Part shown: piece after piece, positions 6,078 through 10,366 of the stretch
How the letters are laid out: each line of letters starts with the position of its first letter
How positions within the stretch are numbered: position 1 is the stretch's first letter
Position numbers and translations under genes: made by a program
Origin: Pseudomonadota bacterium
Lineage (GTDB): Bacteria; Pseudomonadota; Gammaproteobacteria; Burkholderiales; Casimicrobiaceae
DNA: 10,366 nucleotides
Assembly: GCA_022709775.1 (NCBI GenBank)
Contig: JAKLIE010000025.1
Location: 1-10,366, forward strand
Direction of reading: 5' to 3'
Notes under the pieces: model-generated
Database searches by the model: none
Seen by the model: the letters and a program-made list of their open reading frames with translations, nothing else
What the model was told of the DNA's origin: nothing

Positions 6078-6383
6078 TCAGTCCTTCCTGATGTACACGC
6101 GCCAGCAGTCGGGGTCCTTGACGGTCTCGAGGTGTGTGGCATTCAGCTCGTTGCACATCGGCGGCAGCGCCTCGACCGACGAGGGATTGTCGACGAGCAC
6201 TTCGACCACGCCGCCGGGGACGATCTCGCCGACCGCCTTCTTCGTCATCAGCTGCGGGCGCGGACAGGAATCGCCGCGGCAGTCCACGCGACGCGCGACC
6301 TGCACCTTGCTGCCGTCGCCCAGCACCGCCTCGCCGCCGGCGGACGACTCCTCGACCTTCTTCTTCGATCCGAACAATCCCAT
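6078..6383 (-). CDS. TusA-family sulfur carrier protein with N-terminal extension
   Basis: TusA-family proteins carry sulfane sulfur as a cysteine persulfide in the cytoplasm. The family motif is present as VDCRGDSCPRPQLMTKKAV (33-51), with the carrier cysteine C40 in a Cys-Pro-Arg-Pro box, followed by the usual GGVVEVLVDNPSS strand and a C-terminal strand (CWRVYIRKD). The first roughly 30 residues (MGLFGSKKKVEESSAGGEAV...) form a charged, probably flexible extension absent from the classic 80-residue TusA. Three further cysteines (C35, C77, C93) occur. A TusA-like gene next to YeeE/YedE is the arrangement of thiosulfate-uptake modules (TsuA-TsuB), where the carrier receives sulfur from the transporter. 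The ATG at 6383 follows a GGGAGA site at 7 nt and lies 24 bp after the transporter stop. Confidence 0.9.
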   Translation of the reverse strand: MGLFGSKKKVEESSAGGEAVLGDGSKVQVARRVDCRGDSCPRPQLMTKKAVGEIVPGGVVEVLVDNPSSVEALPPMCNELNATHLETVKDPDCWRVYIRKD

Positions 6384-6407
6384 GTGCGCGTCTCCCGTTC
6401 GATGGCG

Positions 6408-7034
6408 TCAGGCGTCCTGGCCGGCGACTTCCCTCTGGTGCTGCTCGTGCTTCGCCTGCTGCGCCTGCTCGCGGCGCAGGATCGCGCGGTAGATCGCGAG
6501 CAGCACCGCGAACTGGACCAGGCCGAAGACCAGGGCGGGGACCCCCAGCTTGTCCTGCAGCGTTCGCGCGTTCGCGAACCCGAGCTGCAGCGCCGGCAGG
6601 TTCGGCTGGCCCGTCATCGCCTGCGGCGCCGGCGGCCACCAGTTCCACGACCAGACGAGCGAGAACAGGAACATCCCTACGAAGGTGAACACGAGCGCCC
6701 AGAGCGCCCCGATGTTGCCCTCGCCGGTCTTGACCCAGGTCGAAACCGTGCAGGCGCCGGCGAGCACCATGCCGATGCCGAACAGGAACAGCCCGGCGAA
6801 CGTGTTGAGCCCGACGTCGAACTCCATCGGGTGTCCGGCGCCCAGGCTCATGAAGCCGGTGAAGGCGACGGTGAGGATCATCATCGCCATCAGCATCGCC
6901 TTGGTGTTGCGGTAGGTCCTGAACATGATGGCGTCGCGAAGCGCCGCCGTGTTGCAGAAGCGCGAGCGCTGCATCAGCAGCCCCACGACCGAGCCGAACA
7001 GGAACGCGACTACGCACTCGACGACCGGCGTCAC
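6408..7034 (-). CDS. YeeE/YedE-family transporter subunit corresponding to the N-terminal half
   Basis: The 208-residue protein has about five membrane helices (near 4-23, 45-63, 77-94, 109-127 and 165-183) and a cytoplasmic Gln/Glu/His-rich tail. It carries the two motifs found in the first half of full-length YeeE/TsuA: LLMQRSRFCNTAALRD with C27, and GMVLAGACTVSTWVKTGEGN with C95. In the characterised thiosulfate transporter, conserved cysteines in such positions relay the substrate through the membrane. The start is GTG at 7034, preceded by GGAGGG; there is no usable ATG in the right place, and the upstream stop lies 5 bp before. It needs the product of the upstream gene to make a complete transporter. 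The substrate (thiosulfate or another sulfane-sulfur species) is inferred from the family. Confidence 0.88.
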   Translation of the reverse strand: MTPVVECVVAFLFGSVVGLLMQRSRFCNTAALRDAIMFRTYRNTKAMLMAMMILTVAFTGFMSLGAGHPMEFDVGLNTFAGLFLFGIGMVLAGACTVSTWVKTGEGNIGALWALVFTFVGMFLFSLVWSWNWWPPAPQAMTGQPNLPALQLGFANARTLQDKLGVPALVFGLVQFAVLLAIYRAILRREQAQQAKHEQHQREVAGQDA

Positions 7035-7039
7035 GGCTC

Positions 7040-7531
7040 TCAGCCCTCCAGGATCTTCTTGTAGACGAGCGAGCCGACCCATGCGCCCGCGAGGATGCCG
7101 GAGATCGCGAGGTAGCCGCCCAGATTCATCTCGGGCAGCAGGCCGAAGAAGGTCGACACGTTGCAGATGTAGGCCATGCGGATGCCGACGCCCATCAGCA
7201 GCCCGCCGATGGTGATCATCAGCCACTCCGAAGCGCGGCGCGGCATGCGCAGGTAGAACTCTTTCGACATCGCCGCGCCGACGAACGCGCCGAAGAGCAT
7301 GCCGAGGCTGATGTAGATCTTCCAGTAGTCGGCGTGCGGCGGGAACACGATGTTCCAGAAGGGGATGCGCTTGAGGTCGTCGCCCAGGACGGCCTGCGCG
7401 ATCAGCCCGGTCATCATGGTCTCGCCGCCGCCCACGGTCCAGGCGCCGAGCAGCAGGAAGAGGAAGATGTCCAGGACGGCGATGGCCGCCAGCGCGAACA
7501 CCGGGTCCAGGGTCTTGCGGAAGAACTCCAT
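7040..7531 (-). CDS. YeeE/YedE-family transporter subunit corresponding to the C-terminal half
   Basis: This 163-residue protein has about four membrane helices (near 11-32, 73-89, 104-124 and 140-158). Its core, GAFVGAAMSKEFYLR...GGLLMGVGIRMAYICNVSTFFG with C123, matches the second half of YeeE/TsuA, where the Gly-Cys-Asn motif is usual (here Ile-Cys-Asn). Together with the following gene it supplies all three conserved cysteines, but the halves are encoded separately and in reversed order. The ATG at 7531 lies directly behind a strong GAGGAGGG site; an upstream in-frame start at 7633 would add 34 polar residues, overlap the regulator leader and lack such a site. This is the first gene of the sulfur operon and is divergent from the ribbon-helix-helix gene. 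Confidence 0.86.
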   Translation of the reverse strand: MEFFRKTLDPVFALAAIAVLDIFLFLLLGAWTVGGGETMMTGLIAQAVLGDDLKRIPFWNIVFPPHADYWKIYISLGMLFGAFVGAAMSKEFYLRMPRRASEWLMITIGGLLMGVGIRMAYICNVSTFFGLLPEMNLGGYLAISGILAGAWVGSLVYKKILEG

Positions 7532-7550
7532 CGATCCCTCCTCGCGGCGG

Positions 7551-7564
7551 CCCGGTCGACCGGG
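7551..7564. promoter_or_regulatory. 14-bp perfect palindrome in the sulfur-operon leader, candidate operator
   Basis: CCCGGTCGACCGGG is fully self-complementary. It lies 20 bp upstream of the first operon start codon and downstream of the candidate -10 box, a position where a bound dimer would block transcription. Chance occurrence in GC-rich DNA cannot be excluded. Confidence 0.3.
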
Positions 7565-7589
7565 GCTCTGCTCTTCTTGTATGCTGCCC

Positions 7590-7595
7590 ATTGTA
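7590..7595 (-). promoter_or_regulatory. Candidate -10 element of the sulfur operon
   Basis: On the minus strand this reads TACAAT, five of six matches to the sigma-70 consensus. It would place the transcription start near 7583 and give a leader of about 50 nt. The expected -35 position holds ACCACC, a poor match, so the promoter may need activation or another sigma factor. Confidence 0.35.
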
Positions 7596-7626
7596 GGGGC
7601 GCCGCCGGGGCGGGTGGTGGTATCTA

Positions 7627-7640
7627 TTGCCAACGGGCAA
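7627..7640. promoter_or_regulatory. Short inverted repeat upstream of the regulator gene, candidate operator
   Basis: TTGCC and GGCAA are exact inverted copies separated by 4 bp, ending 16 bp before the regulator ATG. Ribbon-helix-helix dimers often bind short, closely spaced half-sites near their own start, so autoregulation here is plausible but unproven. Confidence 0.3.
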
Positions 7641-7656
7641 GCGCGGGGAAATGAGA

Positions 7657-7995
7657 ATGAAAATCTATACCGAGATCAACGACGTGCTGGACCACATGTT
7701 CAATGCCTGCACGACGTCGCAGATCAGCGAGTTCATTCCGGAAAAGCGGGGCTTCCGTCTCCACGGACACAGCACGACGATCTGCCTCGAGCGGGCGTTC
7801 TGGAACGTGCTCGACGACATGGCGCGGGAATCGAAGCTCTCGCTGCCGCGGCTCGTCGAGCGCGTTCACGACGGCTGCTTGGTGGCCAACGACAAGAACA
7901 TCGCATCCTGCCTGCGCGTCATCTGCCTCAAGTACCTGAATGTCTACAGCGGCAGCGTGACGGCGGGGCGCTCGGAGCTGACGCGGGTCGCGTAG
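7657..7995 (+). CDS. Cysteine-rich ribbon-helix-helix domain protein, probable regulator of the sulfur operon
   Basis: The middle of the 112-residue protein, HGHSTTICLERAFWNVLDDM (36-55) followed by ARESKLSLPRLVERVHDG and then NIASCLRVICLKYLNVY, follows the pattern of the ribbon-helix-helix family in which an Arg/Gly-His-Ser/Thr strand contacts DNA and an 'ERAFW..L...A' helix follows. Such proteins act as dimeric DNA-binding proteins. A 30-residue N-terminal segment (INDVLDHMFNACTTS...) precedes the domain. Five cysteines (C18, C43, C74, C85, C90) is unusual; C43 lies in the predicted DNA-contacting strand and C85/C90 in the second helix, which could allow response to sulfide, persulfide or oxidants. 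The ATG at 7657 is 7 nt after GGGGA; ATGs at 7627 and 7651 are less well placed. It is divergent from the sulfur operon. A regulatory role is inferred. Confidence 0.82.
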   Translation: MKIYTEINDVLDHMFNACTTSQISEFIPEKRGFRLHGHSTTICLERAFWNVLDDMARESKLSLPRLVERVHDGCLVANDKNIASCLRVICLKYLNVYSGSVTAGRSELTRVA

Positions 7996-8037
7996 CTCTT
8001 CCGCCGCGCTCCGCCGTGCGTCCCGGCCGGGCCGGCG

Positions 8038-9372
8038 TCAGAGCGCCCCGACCGACGCCTCCAGCGCATCGCCGAAGAACGCCGCGTCGTCCGCGGTCAC
8101 GCACAGCGGCGGATTGATCCGCAGCACGTTCCTGTACTGTCCGGACCGGCCGACGATCACGCCGCGCTCGCGCAGGCCTTCCTGCACGCGGGACGCGGAG
8201 CCGTCGTCCGGCTCGCGCGTCGCGCGGTCGCACACGAACTCGACTCCGCGCATCAGACCCTTGCCGCGCACCTGGCCGACGCGGGGGTGCCCGGCCACGC
8301 GCTCGAGCGCGCGGCCGAACGCGGCGCCAACCTCGAGCGCATTGCGCTGCAGGCCTTCGTCCGCGATGACGCGCAGCACCGCGCGCCCGGCGGCGCAGGC
8401 CATCGGATTCGCGCCGTAGGTGTTGAAGAACTTGCGCTTCGCCATCGACTCGGCGACGTCGCGGCGCACGACCAGCGCCGCGAGCGGGAACCCGTTGCCG
8501 ATCCCCTTCGACAGCACGATCGCGTCGGGAACGACACCGTCCTGCTCGAAGCACCAGTAGCTCTCGCCGGTCCGGCCGAAACCGGTCTGCACCTCGTCGA
8601 CGATCAGCAAGCCGCCGGCGGCGCGCACGATCTCGGCGCTCCGGCGCAGGTAGCCCGGCGGCATCGGGATCACGCCGCCGTAGCCCTGGATCGGCTCGAC
8701 GAGCATGCCGGCGACCGCGCCGCTGGTCGACGAGTCGATGACGCGCGTGAGGTCGTCGAGGTAGCCGTCGAGGCGGTCGCCGTACGCGCCGCGGTAGAAG
8801 TCCGGGTTGTGCGCGTGCACGAAACCGGGCGCGCCCGCGATCGGCTGGCGGCACAGCGCGAGGCCGCTCGCGGTCATCGCCCCGAAGTGCAGGCCGTGGT
8901 ACGAGTTGCGCAGCGCCAGCACGTCGAAGTTCCCGGTGTGGAGGCGCGCGACGAGCACGGCAAGGTCCACCGCCTCCGCCCCGCTGTTGACCGGATGCAC
9001 GACCCAGTCGCGCCCGGCCGGGAACGTCGCCACGAGCTCCTCTGCGAACTGCGCCGGTCCCGGGTGCAGGTACATCGTCGTCACGTGCTGGATCTCGCGC
9101 ATCTGCGCCTCGATCGCCGCGTCGACGCGCGGGTGGTCGTAGCCCACGCTGATGCACAGGTTCTGCGCGAGGCAGTCGAGGTAACGCTTGCCGGCGGCGT
9201 CCCAGACGTGGGCGCCCTTGCCCCGGGCGAGGAGGAGCGGACGCTCGAACGCCGTGAACGTGCGCAGCGACGGCGCGAGGAACCGCTCGCGCCGCGCGGC
9301 GGTGCGCGCGTAGTCCCAGTCGAGCGACGGGACGTCGGCGGCCGGGTCGGGCGGATTGTCGGGAGCGTTCAC
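8038..9372 (-). CDS. Class III aminotransferase, alanine-glyoxylate aminotransferase 2-like
   Basis: This PLP-dependent cytoplasmic enzyme has 444 residues, normal for the family. Key elements are the VNSGAEAVDLAVLVARLHTG cofactor-binding segment (128-147), the SYHG motif (157-160), GGLLIVDEVQTGFGRTG with D259 contacting the PLP ring nitrogen, and AIVLSKGIGNGFPLAA with Schiff-base lysine K289, then FNTYGANPMACAAG. The order and spacing resemble AGXT2, which transfers the amino group of alanine or similar donors to glyoxylate. Other class III members use omega-amino acids, so the substrate is only probable. The GTG at 9372, seven nt after GAGGA, begins the conserved protein; an open frame further upstream reads into intergenic DNA and is not used. 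Glyoxylate use would connect it to the nearby malate synthase, although the two genes are about 6 kb apart and separately transcribed. Confidence 0.9.
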   Translation of the reverse strand: MNAPDNPPDPAADVPSLDWDYARTAARRERFLAPSLRTFTAFERPLLLARGKGAHVWDAAGKRYLDCLAQNLCISVGYDHPRVDAAIEAQMREIQHVTTMYLHPGPAQFAEELVATFPAGRDWVVHPVNSGAEAVDLAVLVARLHTGNFDVLALRNSYHGLHFGAMTASGLALCRQPIAGAPGFVHAHNPDFYRGAYGDRLDGYLDDLTRVIDSSTSGAVAGMLVEPIQGYGGVIPMPPGYLRRSAEIVRAAGGLLIVDEVQTGFGRTGESYWCFEQDGVVPDAIVLSKGIGNGFPLAALVVRRDVAESMAKRKFFNTYGANPMACAAGRAVLRVIADEGLQRNALEVGAAFGRALERVAGHPRVGQVRGKGLMRGVEFVCDRATREPDDGSASRVQEGLRERGVIVGRSGQYRNVLRINPPLCVTADDAAFFGDALEASVGAL

Positions 9373-9514
9373 GGCGCGTTCCTCGGGCGTGCGGCGAGGC
9401 TCGCCGCAGCGGAGACTGTAGCGCGGGCGACGCAGGCGGTGCGCGTTCCCCGCCGCTGGCACCAACGGCTGCCGACTCTGGCCCCAGTCGCGACGGGGGC
9501 GTCCGGCGGTGCGA
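9373..9514 (-). promoter_or_regulatory. Leader/promoter region of the aminotransferase gene with inverted repeat
   Basis: In the minus direction a -10-like TACAGT occurs at 9415-9420, followed by a perfect 8-bp inverted repeat with a 1-bp centre (GCGGCGAG/CTCGCCGC, 9391-9407) and then the GAGGA ribosome-binding site. The repeat could be an operator just downstream of the start site; with a single-base centre it is a poor RNA hairpin. The part next to the upstream gene (about 9425-9514) shows no recognisable terminator or gene. Confidence 0.3.
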
Positions 9515-10213
9515 TCAGCGCCGCTCGGCGGACTTGGCCTTGGCCGAGCGGGCACGCTTTCCGGCCGGCGACCGGCGGGTCGTCGTCTTCCCGGAGGCGC
9601 TCCCGGACTCGTGCGGCTCATGCACGGCCTCGGCAGCCTCCGCGCCTGCGGCAGGGCCTTCCGCGTCGGCGAACGCCCGCACCTCGGTATCGGCTCTCGC
9701 CTCGTCGCGGACCTCGGCCCAGAGGTCGGCGAGCTCCTCGCGCGACTCCGCGACGGCCACCGAGACGCGTTCGGCGCCGGCGGCGATCGCGCCGGCGACA
9801 CGACGAAGCACGCGGGGGTCGCGCGCGACGATGAAGCCGGCGGCGAAGCCCAGCGCTCCCGCTGCGGCGAGGCCGAGCAACGCGGCGCGTGCCGGGGAGC
9901 CGTGCAGTCCGTAGTCGCCTCGCGCCCGTTCGAGCGTCGCGCCGAGTTCGGCGTGAAGCGGGACGTTGGGCGCATGCCGGACGTCGAAGCGCACGATGCC
10001 GCTGTCCGGGCTCGCCGTCAGGTGCACGCCGGCAGACACCGGAACGTTTCGCTCGAGCCACCCGGCAAGCGCGGGGTTGCCGCGAAGTCCGCGGACGCGA
10101 AACCTCGGCCCGAAACGGCCGGGCACGAGGGCGAGGACCGCGTGGGCAGGCGACGGACGGGGGATCGAAGGGTCGCGGGGCATCGACGCGTGCAGGCGCA
10201 GGGGTTGGCCCAT
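9515..10213 (-). CDS. Predicted membrane protein with possible HMA2-like N-terminal domain and basic C-terminal tail
   Basis: The roughly 232-residue protein has four parts. First is an alpha/beta region (about 25-98: AHAVLALVPGRFGPRFRVRG, then LERNVPVSAGVHLTASPDSGIVRFDV) that resembles the HMA2-type ferredoxin-like fold but has no CxxC, so metal binding is not supported. Next is one membrane helix (about 109-130, AALLGLAAAGALGFAAGFIV). A Glu/Arg-rich amphipathic stretch (about 133-180) follows, then an Ala-rich linker and a Lys/Arg/Ala/Ser tail (209-232, KTTTRRSPAGKRARSAKAKS...) like those of histone H1-like or nucleic-acid-binding proteins. The ATG at 10213 is preceded by GGGGAAAGG; the in-frame ATGs at 10291 and 10183 lack such a site. 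The function is unknown. It is 142 bp upstream of the aminotransferase gene and may be separate from it. Confidence 0.72.
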   Translation of the reverse strand: MGQPLRLHASMPRDPSIPRPSPAHAVLALVPGRFGPRFRVRGLRGNPALAGWLERNVPVSAGVHLTASPDSGIVRFDVRHAPNVPLHAELGATLERARGDYGLHGSPARAALLGLAAAGALGFAAGFIVARDPRVLRRVAGAIAAGAERVSVAVAESREELADLWAEVRDEARADTEVRAFADAEGPAAGAEAAEAVHEPHESGSASGKTTTRRSPAGKRARSAKAKSAERR

Positions 10214-10366
10214 CCTTTCCCCGCGCCGGGCGGAAAACGCCTCACCGGCCAAATGTACTCCAGCGACGTCGTCCGAATGTGACGGAAACATGACGGCGCA
10301 GCGGGCCGCGACGAGCGCCCCGGCCGAAAGTCGGCAAGTCCGACGATGGGAATGGCGGCCGATACG
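10214..10366. other. Upstream region at the right edge, no gene supported
   Basis: The last 153 bases contain no coding region with a credible start and ribosome-binding site. ATGs on the plus strand at 10346 and 10352 open too close to the edge to judge. The promoter of the membrane-protein gene presumably lies here, but I see no convincing -10/-35 pair. Confidence 0.4.

Larger units (their letters stand above)
7532..7656. promoter_or_regulatory. Divergent promoter region between sulfur operon and ribbon-helix-helix regulator
   Basis: This 125-bp region must drive both the twelve-gene minus-strand operon and the plus-strand regulator. It contains a 14-bp palindrome (7551-7564), a -10-like TACAAT on the minus strand (7590-7595), a plus-strand TATGCT (7580-7585), a run of GGT repeats, and a short inverted repeat (7627-7640). 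The compact divergent layout favours co-regulation, with the regulator controlling both directions. Confidence 0.55.

Noticed and set aside
7035..7640. N-terminal extension of the YeeE N-half frame up to 7640
   Set aside because: The extension runs through the whole upstream transporter gene in another frame and is Arg/Pro-rich; the GTG at 7034 with a GGAGGG site is a much better start.
7657..7995. Ribbon-helix-helix protein as antitoxin of a toxin-antitoxin pair
   Set aside because: No small toxin-like gene is adjacent; the neighbours are a convergent metabolic enzyme and a divergent sulfur operon.
7996..8037. GC-rich CCCGGCCGGG stretch between two convergent genes as a terminator
   Set aside because: It is a loop-less palindrome with no T-run, so it cannot be called an intrinsic terminator.
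8287..9834. 515-codon plus-strand open frame opposite the aminotransferase
   Set aside because: It spans the antisense of two genes and their intergenic region, with low-complexity composition; it is a product of high GC content.
9373..9975. 201-residue N-terminal extension of the aminotransferase frame
   Set aside because: It lies antiparallel in frame through the intergenic region and the next gene, is Arg/Pro/Ser-rich, and the GTG at 9372 has a proper ribosome-binding site and the family N-terminus.
10280..10296. Two TGACGG direct repeats 11 bp apart upstream of the membrane-protein gene
   Set aside because: Only 6 bp long; expected by chance at this length and composition.
1..10366. Search for CRISPR repeats, tRNA/rRNA, insertion sequence ends or prophage genes
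   Set aside because: No regularly spaced repeats, no tRNA-like cloverleaf or rRNA stretch, and no transposase or phage protein motif was found on either strand.

Overview
The window is very GC-rich DNA with G/C-ending codons, many GTG starts and tight gene packing. This suggests a proteobacterium, most likely a betaproteobacterium; the lineage is inferred from style and gene content, because no marker gene is present.

Layout: (1) At 1-318 on the minus strand is the N-terminal part of a ModE-like molybdate-responsive regulator, cut by the window edge. (2) At 469-2070 on the plus strand is a full-length malate synthase A (aceB). Its promoter region carries a perfect 9+9 bp inverted repeat directly downstream of a -10-like box, which looks like a repressor operator. 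(3) From 7531 down to 2186 on the minus strand run twelve tightly packed genes, almost certainly one operon, devoted to sulfane-sulfur transport and transfer. In transcription order they are: the C-terminal half of a YeeE/YedE transporter, its N-terminal half, a TusA-like carrier, a 70-aa single-span membrane protein, a 30-aa membrane microprotein, a 92-aa anchored protein ending in Gly-Gly-Cys, an anchored double rhodanese without catalytic cysteines, two small DsrE-type proteins, a 61-aa protein with a TTG start, an exported two-domain sulfurtransferase with an intact active site, and an exported mono-haem cytochrome c. (4) Divergent from that operon, at 7657-7995 on the plus strand, is a cysteine-rich ribbon-helix-helix protein, the obvious candidate for its regulator; the intergenic region contains palindromes. 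(5) At 8038-9372 on the minus strand is a class III aminotransferase resembling alanine-glyoxylate aminotransferase 2. (6) At 9515-10213 on the minus strand is a membrane protein with a possible HMA2-like N-terminal domain and a basic Lys/Ala/Arg C-terminal tail.

How the genes may work together: the exported sulfurtransferase and the cytochrome would handle sulfane sulfur, and possibly its electrons, in the periplasm. The split YeeE transporter would move a sulfur species inward to the cytoplasmic TusA-like and DsrE-like carriers, and the cysteine-rich regulator may sense reactive sulfur. The membrane microproteins and the cysteine-less rhodanese have no obvious assigned role and are the most novel part. 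Malate synthase and the glyoxylate-type aminotransferase both act on glyoxylate but flank the sulfur operon and are not co-transcribed. No tRNA, rRNA, CRISPR array, insertion sequence or prophage feature is visible.
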